The notes below the pieces were generated by a model, which saw nothing but the letters and a program-made list of their open reading frames with translations, was not told the DNA's origin and did not search any database. This document shows positions 34,524-44,516 of a DNA stretch of 64,000 nucleotides, piece after piece; the stretch's first letter is position 1, and the number at the start of each line of letters is the position of its first letter. The stretch is from Pseudomonas sp. GV071. Its GTDB lineage: Bacteria > Pseudomonadota > Gammaproteobacteria > Pseudomonadales > Pseudomonadaceae. Made by a program: the position numbers and the translations under genes. The stretch spans positions 248,001 to 312,000 of the forward strand of contig NZ_QAOJ01000005.1 of the NCBI RefSeq assembly GCF_003050835.1, written 5' to 3'.

Positions 34524-35849
34524 ATGCCCACTCCTCTCGCCCCCGAACTGCTGTGCCCCGCCGGCACCCTCAAAGCCATGCGTTACGCCTTCGCCTATGG
34601 CGCCGATGCGGTGTACGCCGGGCAACCGCGTTACAGCCTGCGGGTGCGCAATAACGAGTTTGACCACGCCAATCTGGCCGTCGGTATTGCCGAGGCCCAT
34701 GCCCAGGGCAAGCGCTTTTACGTGGTGGTCAACATCGCCCCGCACAACGCCAAGCTGCGCACCTTTCTCAAGGACCTGGCGCCGGTGGTGGCAATGGCAC
34801 CGGACGCGCTGATCATGTCCGACCCCGGCTTGATCATGCTGGTGCGCGAGCACTTCCCGCAGATGCCGATTCATCTCTCGGTGCAGGCCAATGCGGTGAA
34901 CTGGGCCAGTGTGAAGTTCTGGCAGCAGCAGGGACTGAGTCGGGTGATTCTGTCGCGCGAGTTGTCGCTGGAGGAGATCGAAGAAATCCGCCAGATGGTG
35001 CCGGCGATGGAGCTTGAGGTGTTTGTCCATGGCGCGCTGTGCATGGCCTATTCCGGGCGTTGCCTGTTGTCGGGCTACATCAACCGCCGCGATCCAAATC
35101 AGGGCACGTGCACCAATGCGTGCCGCTGGCAGTACCAGGCCCATGAGGGTGAGCAGAACGAGTTGGGCGAAATCGTCCGTCACTGCGCGCCTACCCTCGG
35201 TGAGGGCGCCAGTTCCGAGCGCCTGTTTTTACTGGAAGACAGCAGCCGTCCGGGCGAGTTGATGGAGGCTTTCGAGGACGAACACGGCACCTACATCATG
35301 AACTCTAAAGACCTGCGTGCAGTGCAGCACGTCGAGCGTCTGGTGCAGATGGGCGTGCACTCGCTGAAGATCGAAGGGCGGACCAAAAGCCACTTTTATG
35401 TGGCCCGCACCGCCCAGGTTTACCGGCAGGCGATTGACGACGCGGTGGCCGGCAAAGCGTTCTCGCCACAGCTGTTCAGTGACCTCGACTCCCTCGCCAA
35501 CCGTGGCTACACCGAGGGTTTTCTGCGCCGCCATGTGCATGATGAATATCAGAATTATCAGCACGGCAACTCGCGCGCCGAACGCCAGCAGTTTGTCGGT
35601 GAGTTGACTGGCAACTGGCGCGGCGAACTGGCCGAGGTGCGGGTGAAAAACCGTTTCGCCGTAGGTGATCGCCTGGAACTTATGACGCCCCAAGGCAATC
35701 AGCAGTTCTCGTTACACGCATTGGAAAACCAGGCGGGGAACAGCACCCGCGTGGCACCCGGTGACGGCCACGTGCTGTATCTTCCCCTGCCGTCGACTGC
35801 CGACAGCCGCTATGGCTTGTTGATGCGCCATCTCGACGACGTGCGCTGA
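34524..35849 (+). CDS. trhP: Prephenate-dependent tRNA uridine(34) hydroxylase, U32 family
   Basis: A 441-residue protein of the U32 family, closest in motifs to E. coli TrhP (YegQ), which hydroxylates wobble U34 using a prephenate-derived hydroxyl. ATG at 34524 is preferred over a TTG two codons earlier. Motifs are ELLCPAGTLKAMRYAFAYGADAVYAG, the U32 signature EVFVHGALCMAYSGRCLLSGYINRRDPNQGTCTNACRW (cysteines for the Fe-S site) and SLKIEGRTKSHFYVA. Older annotation calls it a peptidase or collagenase, which is probably wrong. No tRNA-modification partner is adjacent. Confidence 0.88.
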   Translation: MPTPLAPELLCPAGTLKAMRYAFAYGADAVYAGQPRYSLRVRNNEFDHANLAVGIAEAHAQGKRFYVVVNIAPHNAKLRTFLKDLAPVVAMAPDALIMSDPGLIMLVREHFPQMPIHLSVQANAVNWASVKFWQQQGLSRVILSRELSLEEIEEIRQMVPAMELEVFVHGALCMAYSGRCLLSGYINRRDPNQGTCTNACRWQYQAHEGEQNELGEIVRHCAPTLGEGASSERLFLLEDSSRPGELMEAFEDEHGTYIMNSKDLRAVQHVERLVQMGVHSLKIEGRTKSHFYVARTAQVYRQAIDDAVAGKAFSPQLFSDLDSLANRGYTEGFLRRHVHDEYQNYQHGNSRAERQQFVGELTGNWRGELAEVRVKNRFAVGDRLELMTPQGNQQFSLHALENQAGNSTRVAPGDGHVLYLPLPSTADSRYGLLMRHLDDVR

Positions 35850-35964
35850 GCGGCCTGCAGCTCGTCCGAGAGTGGCGTTGCGCCAGCGCATTTGGCCGCA
35901 ACGTTGCACAGGCAAAAACCAGGATCTGTCTCGGCGCTGAAACGGTCATGAAGTTCAGGCAATT

Positions 35965-35989
35965 TTTTGCAATAAAAGTTATTGCAAAA
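35965..35989. promoter_or_regulatory. Perfect AT-rich inverted repeat
   Basis: Eleven-base arms TTTTGCAATAA and TTATTGCAAAA are exactly complementary around a 3-base spacer. It lies about 115 bp after trhP and 124 bp before the glycoside hydrolase. It could be an operator for the secreted enzyme or a weak bidirectional terminator. Confidence 0.5.
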
Positions 35990-36112
35990 GGCGTCTAAAA
36001 CGCACCGTTCAGCAGATACCGTGGCACTTTGCGACTAGCGTTTCGACAGGGCCATTCGGGCCAACTAGCGTTTTCCCTAGCGTTCTCGAAATTCATTGAA
36101 AGGGGGTAGACC

Positions 36113-37384
36113 ATGAACAAGCTCGTCAGCACTACAACCCTGCTGCTTCTGCTTGGGGCAGGAACGTTGAGCACGCAGACGCAGGCAGCCCCGACGCTGC
36201 TGCGCTCCTACGATTTCATCAATGCCATGGGCGTGAACCTGCATGTCAGCCAGGGCTCTTCCAACTACGCCAAGATGCCGATGGTCATCAGCAATATGAA
36301 CTACCTGGGCGTGGTCAACGCCCGCGACAGCTACAACCCGTTCTGGGGCAACCCGCCCTACAGCTACTACACCACCCTGGCCAAGGCCGGGATCAAATGG
36401 AACTACATCGCCGCAGTGGGTGGCACCAAATCGCCAACCACTATCGCCACCTTCCTGACCAATATCAGCACCGTGGAGAATGCCGTACCGGGCTCGACCC
36501 TGGCGGTGGAAGGCCCGAACGAGATCAACAACTTCGCCCTCACCTGGCAGCCGGACGGCACCAAGGGCTTGCCGGCCGCACTGTCGTTCCAGAAAGAGCT
36601 GTACGCGCAAACCAAGGCCAATGTGCTGTTCAAGAATGCCAAGGTGTTCTACTTCACCGGCTACAACGCCGGCGGCATTCCCAAAGGCCCGGACCCAGCC
36701 ACCACGCCAGGGCTGGCCGACTACAACAACCAGCACCCCTACCCGGCGGCAGGCAAGCCGCCGACCAAGTACGTGAAACGTACGGTGCTGGGCAACACGC
36801 CGGCCGGCGCAGGCCCGGCGGTGTACACCGAAACCGGCTATCAATCGCCGAAGACTACAGCCCAGGCAAGCGCCGCCTACCTGCTGAGCATTCTGGCCAA
36901 CAGCGCCTACAACGAGATTTATCGCACCTACATTTATCAGTTGATGGACGAGGGTGACGGTTACGGCCTGTTCGCCAAAGCCGACAATGCGCCCACCCCT
37001 GCGGCTGTCGCCTGGCATAACCTCAATACCATCCTGCTCGATAGCTCACCCACCGCCTCGAGCTTCGCCCTGACCAAACTGATTCCCTTCTCTACCGCCG
37101 GCCTGCCGCCGACTGGCCGGTTTATCGCGATACAAAAGAGTAACTACGAAACCAACATCATGATCTGGGCTGAGCCGGATTCCTTCCCAGGCCCTTCCGC
37201 GCCGGTAACGGTAAACCTCGGCTCGACCCAGGCGACGGTGAACATCTATGACCCGCTGATCGGTACCGAACCGGTGCAGGCGTTGCGCAATGTCAACGCG
37301 GTGCAGGTCAACCTCACCGACCACCCGCTGATCATTCAGGTACCGGCTTCCACTACCTCGCTGAAAAAAGCCAAATTGCTGTAG
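36113..37384 (+). CDS. Secreted TIM-barrel glycoside hydrolase (clan GH-A-like)
   Basis: A 423-residue secreted protein with a signal peptide (1-25, ending TQTQA). The next ~300 residues read as a (beta/alpha)8 glycosidase: [28 protein letters not shown] (Glu137, candidate acid/base), YNNQHPYP, and [10 protein letters not shown] (Glu240, candidate nucleophile), the spacing and strand ends expected of clan A. The last ~90 residues look like a beta-sandwich ([17 protein letters not shown]). The GH family and substrate are not assignable by eye. It sits just upstream of the rhamnose genes, so an extracellular polysaccharide is a reasonable target. It has a strong SD (GAAAGGGGG) and its own terminator. 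Confidence 0.72.
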   Translation: MNKLVSTTTLLLLLGAGTLSTQTQAAPTLLRSYDFINAMGVNLHVSQGSSNYAKMPMVISNMNYLGVVNARDSYNPFWGNPPYSYYTTLAKAGIKWNYIAAVGGTKSPTTIATFLTNISTVENAVPGSTLAVEGPNEINNFALTWQPDGTKGLPAALSFQKELYAQTKANVLFKNAKVFYFTGYNAGGIPKGPDPATTPGLADYNNQHPYPAAGKPPTKYVKRTVLGNTPAGAGPAVYTETGYQSPKTTAQASAAYLLSILANSAYNEIYRTYIYQLMDEGDGYGLFAKADNAPTPAAVAWHNLNTILLDSSPTASSFALTKLIPFSTAGLPPTGRFIAIQKSNYETNIMIWAEPDSFPGPSAPVTVNLGSTQATVNIYDPLIGTEPVQALRNVNAVQVNLTDHPLIIQVPASTTSLKKAKLL

Positions 37385-37404
37385 CCGCCTCCGGCACCAC
37401 CCGA

Positions 37405-37434
37405 CGCCGTCGCCCAATCGGGCGGCGGCGTTTT
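37405..37434 (+). terminator. Rho-independent terminator after the glycoside hydrolase
   Basis: A GC-rich 11-base stem (CGCCGTCGCCC with GGGCGGCGGCG, one wobble) closes a short AATC loop and is followed by TTTT. It isolates the glycoside hydrolase from rmlB. Confidence 0.85.
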
Positions 37435-37535
37435 GCTACCTGCCCCACAGGCCGCCCACTGGCGGCCATTCAGGCTTGCTTCTTACCGGGGCTGCCGACA
37501 AGCTATGCGCCTGCGAACCCACAAGGCTACTTGGC

Positions 37536-38600
37536 ATGCGAATTCTGATCACTGGCGGCGCCGGCTTTATTGGCTCGGCGCTGATTCGCCATCTGCTGCA
37601 AAACACCGAGCACCAGGTGCTCAACCTCGACAAGCTGACCTACGCCGGCAATCTCGAATCCCTCGCGAGCGTGGCCAACCACCCGCGTTATCGTTTTGCC
37701 CAACTGGATATCATCGACCAGCCCCAGGTCCGTGCGCTGCTCGATGAGTTCCAGCCCGAGGCGATCATGCACCTGGCTGCCGAGTCGCATGTCGACCGCT
37801 CCATCGATGGCCCGTCGGCGTTTATCCAGACCAATATCGTTGGCACCTACGCCTTGCTCGAAGCCACTCGCGGCTACTGGCAGGGCCTGAACGAAGCCGC
37901 CAAACAGGCTTTTCGTTTTCACCATATTTCCACCGACGAGGTGTACGGCGACCTGCATGGCGCCGATGACCTGTTCACCGAAACCACGCCCTACGCACCC
38001 AGCTCGCCGTACTCGGCCAGCAAGGCAGCGTCCGATCACCTGGTTCGCGCCTGGCAGCGCACCTACAACCTGCCGGTGCTGATCACCAACTGCTCGAACA
38101 ACTACGGGCCGTTCCACTTCCCGGAAAAGCTGATCCCGCTGGTGATCCTCAACGCCCTGGATGGCAAGCCGCTGCCGGTGTATGGCAACGGTGCGCAGAT
38201 TCGCGACTGGCTGTTCGTCGAAGACCACGCCCGCGCCCTGCTCAAGGTGGTGACTGAGGGCAAGGTCGGCGAGACCTACAACATCGGCGGCCACAACGAG
38301 CAGCAGAACATCGACGTGGTGCGCAGCATCTGCGCCCTGTTGGAAGAGCTGGCGCCGAACAAACCGGCCGGTGTCGAGCGTTATGAGCAGCTGATCACCT
38401 TCGTCAAAGACCGCCCCGGCCACGACCTGCGCTACGCCATCGACGCCAGCAAGATCGAACGCGAGCTCGGTTGGGTGCCGGCAGAAACCTTCGCCACTGG
38501 CCTGCGCAAAACAGTGCAGTGGTACCTCAACAACCTCGACTGGTGCCGCCATGTGCAAGACGGCAGCTATCAACGTGAACGCCTTGGCGCAACGGAGTAA
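37536..38600 (+). CDS. rmlB: dTDP-glucose 4,6-dehydratase
   Basis: RmlB converts dTDP-glucose to dTDP-4-keto-6-deoxyglucose with bound NAD. Starting at [21 protein letters not shown] gives 354 residues, the normal length; the longer frame adds 20 unconserved residues. The Rossmann GGAGFIGS, the active-site STDEVYGDL (Asp/Glu pair) and [13 protein letters not shown] (catalytic Tyr-x3-Lys) are all intact, as is [15 protein letters not shown]. It is the first gene of the rml operon making dTDP-L-rhamnose for LPS core/O-antigen and rhamnolipids. Confidence 0.97.
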   Translation: MRILITGGAGFIGSALIRHLLQNTEHQVLNLDKLTYAGNLESLASVANHPRYRFAQLDIIDQPQVRALLDEFQPEAIMHLAAESHVDRSIDGPSAFIQTNIVGTYALLEATRGYWQGLNEAAKQAFRFHHISTDEVYGDLHGADDLFTETTPYAPSSPYSASKAASDHLVRAWQRTYNLPVLITNCSNNYGPFHFPEKLIPLVILNALDGKPLPVYGNGAQIRDWLFVEDHARALLKVVTEGKVGETYNIGGHNEQQNIDVVRSICALLEELAPNKPAGVERYEQLITFVKDRPGHDLRYAIDASKIERELGWVPAETFATGLRKTVQWYLNNLDWCRHVQDGSYQRERLGATE

Positions 38601-38606
38601 CTCAGC

Positions 38607-39479
38607 ATGAAAGGAATCATTCTAGCCGGCGGTTCCGGCACCCGCCTGCACCCCATCACCCTCGCGGTGTCCAAGCAACTGCTGCCGATCTACGACAAAC
38701 CGATGGTCTACTACCCGATCTCGGTGCTGATGCTGGCCGGCATCAAGGACATCCTGCTGATCTCCACCCCCCATGACTTGCCGCACTTTGAAAAGATGCT
38801 CGGCGACGGCAGTCAGTTCGGGGTGAATTTCAGCTACGCCGAACAACCTTCGCCCGATGGCCTGGCCCAAGCCTTTCTGATTGGCGAAGAGTTCATTGGC
38901 GACGACTCGGTGTGCCTGATCCTCGGCGACAACATCTTCCACGGCCAGTACTTCACCGACCAGCTGCAGCGTGCCGCCAGCCATTCCAGCGGCGCGACGG
39001 TGTTCGGTTACTGGGTGAAGGACCCGGAGCGTTTTGGCGTGGTGGAATACGACGCCGACGGCAAAGCGATTTCCATCGAGGAAAAACCGGCCAAGCCGAA
39101 ATCCAGCTACGCGGTGACCGGCCTGTATTTCTACGACAACGACGTGGTTCAGATCGCCAAGGCCGTGAAGCCATCGCCCCGTGGCGAGCTGGAAATCACC
39201 GACGTCAACAACGCCTACCTGCAGCGCGGCGACCTGCGCGTCGAGCGCTTCGGCCGTGGGTTTGCCTGGCTCGATACCGGCACCCATGACAGCCTGCTGG
39301 AAGCCTCGCAGTACGTGCAGACCATCGAACACCGTCAGGGCCTGAAGGTGGCTTGCCTGGAAGAAATTGCCTTTCAGAATGGCTGGATTGATCGCGAGCA
39401 GTTGCTGGTCCAGGCCAAGGCCTTTGGCAAGACCGGCTATGGTCAATACCTCTACCGGTTGGCAGGAGAGCAGGTGTGA
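38607..39479 (+). CDS. rmlA: Glucose-1-phosphate thymidylyltransferase
   Basis: RmlA makes dTDP-glucose from dTTP and glucose-1-phosphate, the first step of the rhamnose pathway. The 290 residues show the nucleotidyltransferase signature [30 protein letters not shown], the metal/nucleotide motif [10 protein letters not shown], and [21 protein letters not shown] for sugar binding. RmlA is allosterically inhibited by dTDP-rhamnose in Pseudomonas. It begins 6 bp after rmlB and overlaps rmlC by 4 nt. Confidence 0.97.
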   Translation: MKGIILAGGSGTRLHPITLAVSKQLLPIYDKPMVYYPISVLMLAGIKDILLISTPHDLPHFEKMLGDGSQFGVNFSYAEQPSPDGLAQAFLIGEEFIGDDSVCLILGDNIFHGQYFTDQLQRAASHSSGATVFGYWVKDPERFGVVEYDADGKAISIEEKPAKPKSSYAVTGLYFYDNDVVQIAKAVKPSPRGELEITDVNNAYLQRGDLRVERFGRGFAWLDTGTHDSLLEASQYVQTIEHRQGLKVACLEEIAFQNGWIDREQLLVQAKAFGKTGYGQYLYRLAGEQV

Positions 39480-40021
39480 AAGTCATCCCCACCGAGCTGC
39501 CGGATGTGCTGATCATCGAGCCGAAAGTGTTCGGCGATGAGCGCGGCTTTTTCTACGAAAGCTTCAACGCCCAGGCCTTCAAAGAGGCCACCGGGGTGGA
39601 CTGTCAATTTGTCCAGGACAACCACTCGCGCTCTCAGCGCGGCGTATTGCGTGGCCTGCATTACCAGATCCAGCAAGCCCAGGGAAAACTGGTGCGCGCC
39701 ACCGCCGGTGAAGTGCTGGATATTGCCGTCGATATCCGTCGCAGTTCGCCTACCTTCGGCCAATGGGTTGGGGTGCTGTTGTCCGCGGAAAACAAACGCC
39801 AACTCTGGATTCCGGCCGGCTTCGCCCATGGTTTTGTGGTGCTCAGCGAATCGGCCGAGTTCCTCTACAAAACCACCGACTACTACGCCCCCGCCCACGA
39901 GCGCTGCATTCGCTGGGACGACCCGAGCCTGGCCATCGACTGGCAATTGAGCGAGGCGCCGCAGCTGTCGGGCAAAGACCAGGCGGGCGTGCTGCTCGCC
40001 GACGCGGAACTGTTTGCATGA
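39476..40021 (+). CDS. rmlC: dTDP-4-dehydrorhamnose 3,5-epimerase
   Basis: RmlC epimerises dTDP-4-keto-6-deoxyglucose at C3 and C5. The 181-residue cupin starts at GTG overlapping the rmlA stop (GTGA). The catalytic His62 is in RGLHYQ, with the conserved [13 protein letters not shown] before it. The downstream [31 protein letters not shown] contains the general-acid tyrosine region (Tyr131-Tyr137). Its stop overlaps the rmlD start. Confidence 0.96.
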   Translation: MKVIPTELPDVLIIEPKVFGDERGFFYESFNAQAFKEATGVDCQFVQDNHSRSQRGVLRGLHYQIQQAQGKLVRATAGEVLDIAVDIRRSSPTFGQWVGVLLSAENKRQLWIPAGFAHGFVVLSESAEFLYKTTDYYAPAHERCIRWDDPSLAIDWQLSEAPQLSGKDQAGVLLADAELFA

Positions 40022-40887
40022 AGGTGCTGATCACCGGCCGCAATGGCCAGGTTGCCCAGGCCCTGCTCAGCAGCTTGCAAGGGCTTGGCGAACTGACCTG
40101 CCTGGGTCGCGCCGAGCTGGACCTGGCCGATAGCAATGCCGTTCGCGCCCAGGTGCGGATGCTCAAACCGGACCTCATCATCAACGCCGCTGCTTACACC
40201 GCTGTGGACCAAGCCGAAAGTGAACGCGAGCAAGCCTTCGCCATCAACGCCACGGCGCCCGGCGTGCTTGCCGAAGAAGCCAAGGCGCTGGGTGTACCGC
40301 TGATTCATTACTCCACAGATTACGTGTTCGATGGCAGTAAAAACGCGCCCTATCTGGACAACGATCCGCCACAACCACTGGGCGTATACGGCCAGAGCAA
40401 ACTGGCCGGCGAACAGGCGATCAACGCCGTCGGCGGCCAGCATCTGATTCTGCGCACCAGTTGGGTGTACTCGTTGTACGGGCGTAATTTCCTCCTGACC
40501 ATGCAGCGTCTGCTGCAAGAGCGCGACGAGTTACGTGTGGTCAGCGACCAGATCGGCGCACCGACTTGGGCTGGCACCATCGCCGCCGCCACCCGCGAGC
40601 TGATCGAACACTGGCAACGCGGCCAGGCCGGGCCTTGGGGCACCTTCCACCTCACCGGCCAAGGGGAAACCTCTTGGTTCGGTTTTGCCAGCGCCATCGG
40701 TGACCAGTTGAAAGCCGCCGGCAAACCCTGCGCGCGCCTGCTGCCGATCACCAGCAGCGAATACCCGACGCCGGCGCAGCGCCCGCTCAATTCGCGGCTG
40801 GACTGCTCGCGGCTGCAAACGGCCTGGAACATCCGTCTACCGGACTGGCAAGCGGCGCTCGCCGATTGCCTGCGCGATGCCGACTGA
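40018..40887 (+). CDS. rmlD: dTDP-4-dehydrorhamnose reductase
   Basis: RmlD performs the NAD(P)H-dependent last step to dTDP-L-rhamnose. The start ATG overlaps the rmlC stop (ATGA), giving 289 residues beginning [14 protein letters not shown] with the Rossmann loop. The open frame continues upstream only by chance inside rmlC. Other motifs are NAAAYTAVDQAE, YSTDYVFDG and the catalytic YGQSKLAGE (Tyr-x3-Lys). The operon order here is B-A-C-D, whereas PAO1 has B-D-A-C as I remember. The 3' end overlaps dctB by 11 nt. Confidence 0.96.
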   Translation: MKVLITGRNGQVAQALLSSLQGLGELTCLGRAELDLADSNAVRAQVRMLKPDLIINAAAYTAVDQAESEREQAFAINATAPGVLAEEAKALGVPLIHYSTDYVFDGSKNAPYLDNDPPQPLGVYGQSKLAGEQAINAVGGQHLILRTSWVYSLYGRNFLLTMQRLLQERDELRVVSDQIGAPTWAGTIAAATRELIEHWQRGQAGPWGTFHLTGQGETSWFGFASAIGDQLKAAGKPCARLLPITSSEYPTPAQRPLNSRLDCSRLQTAWNIRLPDWQAALADCLRDAD

Positions 40888-42688
40888 CTCGCCCCTGCGG
40901 CGCCCGCGCTGGCGCAGCCTGCTGTTGCTGGCCGCGCTGCTGGCGCCGTTGTTGTGGCCGCTGCAACAGTTGGCCGAGCGTTACTACAGCGGTGAGCTGA
41001 TCGAGCAGAACCGCCAGACCCTCGACCTTTACGTCGCCAACCTGCTCGGCAGCCTGCGCCGCTATGAAGTGCTGCCGCCGATTCTCGGTGACCTGCCGGC
41101 CTTGCGTGGGGTGCTGACGCATCCGCAGGACCTCGATGCCCAGGTGCGCGCCAATCAGTTGCTGGAAGAAGTGCGCGGGCAAACTGGTGCCGACTCCATC
41201 TACCTGATGGACGCCACCGGCACCACCCTGGCGGCGTCCAACTGGCGGCAGACCGACAGTTTCGTTGGCCGCAACTTCGCCTTCCGCCCGTACTTTCGCG
41301 AAGCCGTCACCGGTCACCTTGGCCGTTTCTTCGGTCTGGGCACCACCTCGGGCAAGCGCGGGTATTACTTCGCCGCTGCAGTAAAGGAAGGTGACATCGT
41401 CATCGGCGCCCTGGTGGTCAAGGTCGATCTCGACACCACCGAAACCCTCTGGGGCCAGACCCCGGAACAGCTGCTGGTAACCGACAGCAATGGCGTGGTC
41501 ATTCTCACCTCGCGGGCCGAGTGGCGTTTTCGCGCCAGCCGCCAGCTGACCGAGCAGGAACGCCGCGAAATCGCTGCCAACAAACCCTACCCGACCCTCG
41601 AACCGCAGACGCTGAAGCTCAGGCAGAAGTCCTGGATCATCCAGAGCCGCAGCCTGGCGGAAACGGGTTGGACAGTGAGCATTCTGGCCCCCGCCGAACA
41701 GGTCGCACGCCCGGTACAAACCGCAGTGGCCGTGGGTGGCGCAACGCTGTTGGTGCTGATTCTGCTGCTCGGCCTGATGATGCAGCGCCGCCGCCACTAC
41801 CTCGAACGCATCGCCATTGACGCCCGCGCCCGTCGCGAGCTGGAGATCCGCGTACTGGACCGCACCCGTGATCTGGAGGCGCTTAACAGCCGCCTGAAAA
41901 ACGAAGTGCTGGAGCGCGAGCATGCGCAACAGGAACTGCTGCGCGCCCAGGACGAACTGGTGCAGGCCGGCAAACTGTCTGCGCTGGGCACCATGTCGGC
42001 GAGCATCAGCCACGAACTCAACCAGCCGCTGGCGGCGATCCGCAGCTATGCGGAAAACGCCACGGTGCTGCTCGACCACCAGCGCACCGACGATGCCCGC
42101 GGCAACCTGAAGCTGATTGGCGAGCTGACTGGGCGCATGTCCTCGATCATCGCCCACCTGCGCGCCTTCGCCCGCCGCGACCGCCATGCGCCGGAAAGCG
42201 TGGCCCTGCAACCGGCGCTCGACGACGCCCTGGCGCTGCTAGCCAAGCGCCGGCGGGCCATGGATGTCGAGCTGATCCGCGACCTGCCCGACGCTACCCT
42301 GTGGGTGCAAGCCGGCGAAACCCGCCTACGCCAGGTACTCGGCAATGTGCTGGCCAATGCCCTCGATGCGCTGGTGGAAAAAGCCCCACCGCGGCGTATC
42401 TGGCTGAGTGCAATCAACAGCGAAGACGGCGTCCAGCTGAGCATTCGCGACAACGGACCGGGGTTCACCGCCGATGCCCTCAAGCGCGCCCGCGAGCCGT
42501 TCTTCACCACCAAGACCAGTGCTCAGGGCCTGGGCTTGGGCCTGGCCATTTGCGAAACGCTGATGCGCGCCCTCGGCGGCGAGCTGCACCTGGCCAACCA
42601 CCCTGAGGGCGGTGCCGTGCTGACCCTGCACCTGCGCGCCGCCGCCCCAGGCGTCAACCAACAACCCTCCGAGGACCTCAGCGCATGA
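40877..42688 (+). CDS. dctB: C4-dicarboxylate sensor histidine kinase DctB
   Basis: A 603-residue membrane sensor kinase. Two membrane segments (~14-33 and ~277-302) flank a double-Cache periplasmic sensor domain (IYLMDATGTTLAASNWRQTDSFVGRNFAFRPYFREA), which in DctB binds C4-dicarboxylates such as succinate. A coiled coil (RTRDLEALNSRLKNEVLEREHAQQELLRAQDEL) leads to the H-box SISHELNQPLAAIRSYAEN with His379, then N (NVLANALDAL), G1 (DNGPGF) and G2 (GLGLGLAI) boxes. It overlaps rmlD by 11 nt and dctD by 4 nt, so it could be co-transcribed with the rhamnose genes. Confidence 0.93.
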   Translation: MPTDSPLRRPRWRSLLLLAALLAPLLWPLQQLAERYYSGELIEQNRQTLDLYVANLLGSLRRYEVLPPILGDLPALRGVLTHPQDLDAQVRANQLLEEVRGQTGADSIYLMDATGTTLAASNWRQTDSFVGRNFAFRPYFREAVTGHLGRFFGLGTTSGKRGYYFAAAVKEGDIVIGALVVKVDLDTTETLWGQTPEQLLVTDSNGVVILTSRAEWRFRASRQLTEQERREIAANKPYPTLEPQTLKLRQKSWIIQSRSLAETGWTVSILAPAEQVARPVQTAVAVGGATLLVLILLLGLMMQRRRHYLERIAIDARARRELEIRVLDRTRDLEALNSRLKNEVLEREHAQQELLRAQDELVQAGKLSALGTMSASISHELNQPLAAIRSYAENATVLLDHQRTDDARGNLKLIGELTGRMSSIIAHLRAFARRDRHAPESVALQPALDDALALLAKRRRAMDVELIRDLPDATLWVQAGETRLRQVLGNVLANALDALVEKAPPRRIWLSAINSEDGVQLSIRDNGPGFTADALKRAREPFFTTKTSAQGLGLGLAICETLMRALGGELHLANHPEGGAVLTLHLRAAAPGVNQQPSEDLSA

Positions 42689-44058
42689 CCGACAGCAGTT
42701 TCGATAGCCGTGCCCAGGTGCTCCTGATCGACGACGACCCCCACCTGCGTCAGGCCCTGAGCCAGACCCTCGACCTGGCCGGTCTGAAAGTCTGCAGCCT
42801 GGCCAGCGCCAAAGGCCTGGCTGGGCAAATCGCCCGCGACTGGCCCGGCGTGGTGGTCAGCGATATCCGCATGCCCGGCGTCGACGGCCTGGAACTGTTG
42901 AGCCAACTGCACGAGCAAGACAGCGAACTGCCGGTGCTGCTGATCACCGGCCACGGCGATGTGCCGTTGGCAGTACAGGCGATGCGCGCCGGCGCTTACG
43001 ACTTTCTGGAAAAACCCTTCGCCAGTGATGACTTGCTCGACAGCGTGCGCCGCGCCCTGGCCCTGCGCCGCCTGGTGCTGGATAACCGCAGCCTGCGCAT
43101 GGCCCTGGCCGACCGCCAGGAACTGTCGGCCCGTCTGGTGGGGCAGTCACCGAGCATCCTGCGCCTGCGCGAACAGATCGGCGCCCTGGCGGCGATCAAT
43201 GCCGACGTGCTGATTCTGGGTGAAACCGGTACCGGCAAAGAGGTAGTAGCGCGTGCGTTGCACGACCTGTCGAACCGCCGCAGCGGGCCGTTTGTGGCGA
43301 TCAACGCTGGCGCCCTGGCCGAATCGGTGGTGGAAAGCGAACTGTTTGGCCATGAGCCAGGCGCCTTCACCGGCGCGCAGAAACGGCGAATCGGCAAGTT
43401 CGAGTTCGCCAACGGCGGCACCCTGTTCCTCGATGAAATCGAAAGCATGAGCCTGGAGGTGCAGGTGAAGCTTCTGCGCTTGTTGCAGGAACGGGTGGTG
43501 GAACGCCTCGGCGGCAATCAGTTGATCCCCTTGGACATCCGCGTCATCGCTGCGAGCAAGGAAGACCTGCGCCAAAGCGCCGACCAAGGCCGCTTTCGCG
43601 CCGACCTTTATTACCGCCTGAACGTCGCCCCGCTGCGCATTCCCCCTCTGCGCGAACGCAACGAAGATGCGCTGCTGCTGTTTCAGCATTTCGCCGAAGC
43701 CGCCAGCGCCCGCCATCAGTTGCCGGTGCGTGAACTGCAACCCGGCCAGCGCGCCACCCTGCTGTGCCATACCTGGCCTGGCAATGTGCGCGAACTGCAA
43801 AATGCGGCCGAGCGTTTTGCCCTGGGTCTGGAGTTGTCGCTGGAAGGCGCCAGCACGGCCTTGCCCGCGATCGTCAGCGGTGGCGGTGGCTTGAGCGAGC
43901 AAGTGGAGGCCTTTGAACGCGCCTTGATCGCCGCCGAACTGGCGCGCCCGCACAACTCGCTGCGCAGCCTCGCCGAAGCCCTCGGCCTGCCGCGCAAAAC
44001 CCTGCATGACAAACTGCGCAAGCATGGGTTGAGTGCCAGCCAGGAGGATGGCGAGTAA
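42685..44058 (+). CDS. dctD: Sigma-54-dependent response regulator DctD
   Basis: A 457-residue NtrC-class activator. It has a receiver at residues ~10-125 with phosphoacceptor Asp60 (VVSDIRMPGVDG) and an acidic cluster LIDDDP, then an AAA+ domain at ~145-375 with Walker A GETGTGKE, the sigma-54 contact loop GAFTGA and Walker B GGTLFLDEIE. A Fis-type HTH forms the C-terminus (NSLRSLAEALGLPRKTLHDKLRKHGL). With DctB it activates sigma-54 promoters of C4-dicarboxylate uptake genes. In PAO1 dctPQM follows; here arcD is next, so its targets lie elsewhere. Confidence 0.94.
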   Translation: MTDSSFDSRAQVLLIDDDPHLRQALSQTLDLAGLKVCSLASAKGLAGQIARDWPGVVVSDIRMPGVDGLELLSQLHEQDSELPVLLITGHGDVPLAVQAMRAGAYDFLEKPFASDDLLDSVRRALALRRLVLDNRSLRMALADRQELSARLVGQSPSILRLREQIGALAAINADVLILGETGTGKEVVARALHDLSNRRSGPFVAINAGALAESVVESELFGHEPGAFTGAQKRRIGKFEFANGGTLFLDEIESMSLEVQVKLLRLLQERVVERLGGNQLIPLDIRVIAASKEDLRQSADQGRFRADLYYRLNVAPLRIPPLRERNEDALLLFQHFAEAASARHQLPVRELQPGQRATLLCHTWPGNVRELQNAAERFALGLELSLEGASTALPAIVSGGGGLSEQVEAFERALIAAELARPHNSLRSLAEALGLPRKTLHDKLRKHGLSASQEDGE

Positions 44059-44088
44059 GGCTGGCTCGACCTGCATTTACTTCAATAT

Positions 44089-44166
44089 TCCGGGTCCCAG
44101 CCTGCGCTGGGACGACGGGGTGCCGGGTCAAATCCTCCGTCATTCCAGCACAGGCTGGAATCCAGA
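44089..44166. repeat. Two-hairpin interspersed repeat (copy 1)
   Basis: Two adjacent inverted repeats are present: GTCCCAGC-CTGC-GCTGGGAC and ATTCCAGC-ACAG-GCTGGAAT. The same module, in reverse orientation, lies at 63520-63603; the GGGTCCCAGCCTGCGCTGGG segment is identical in both. It lies downstream of dctD. Confidence 0.8.
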
Positions 44167-44473
44167 GCCCCCGTCGCACCCACCTCTTCGCAACAGCTCG
44201 ATCCGGTCGCACATGACCGTTAAAACCGCCCATTAGACCCATTCGAAATTAACGTTATCGCGTTCTATACCAAGACCGCGCAATGGCCTGTAGCCAGCCT
44301 CCCCCCTCCTAATCCCCCATCCTTGCGCATTGGCGAATCCCGTCTAGCTTTCATCTGGCAGCACCAAACCGGTGCTTGCGAGCCCTTTAGTTCGAGTGTT
44401 TAGAGCCAGTTGTCCACACAACATCCCTCTTCCATCACCACAGAGACGCACAACATGGACAGTTAGCCGGCTC
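44167..44473. other. Intergenic region upstream of arcD
   Basis: About 300 bp with no supportable gene, between the repeat and the ANR box. ArgR control of arcDABC is known in P. aeruginosa, but no convincing ARG box was recognised here. Confidence 0.5.
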
Positions 44474-44516
44474 TTGATTCAGGTCAGCCATCTACCCACC
44501 AAAGCGTGCGTAGATT
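44474..44516 (+). promoter_or_regulatory. ANR-dependent arcD promoter
   Basis: TTGATTCAGGTCAG (44474-44487) matches the ANR/FNR consensus TTGAT-N4-ATCAA at eight of ten positions. A -10 element TAGATT lies at 44511-44516, putting the box centre about 41-42 bp before the predicted start site, the class II geometry known for the P. aeruginosa arc promoter. Confidence 0.7.

Noticed and set aside
33591..35183. 530-codon antisense frame across the split-barrel gene and trhP
   Set aside because: It spans two independent genes and the gap between them, and has no domain.
37476..37535. N-terminal extension of rmlB
   Set aside because: The extra 20 codons are unconserved and precede the exact family start [14 protein letters not shown].
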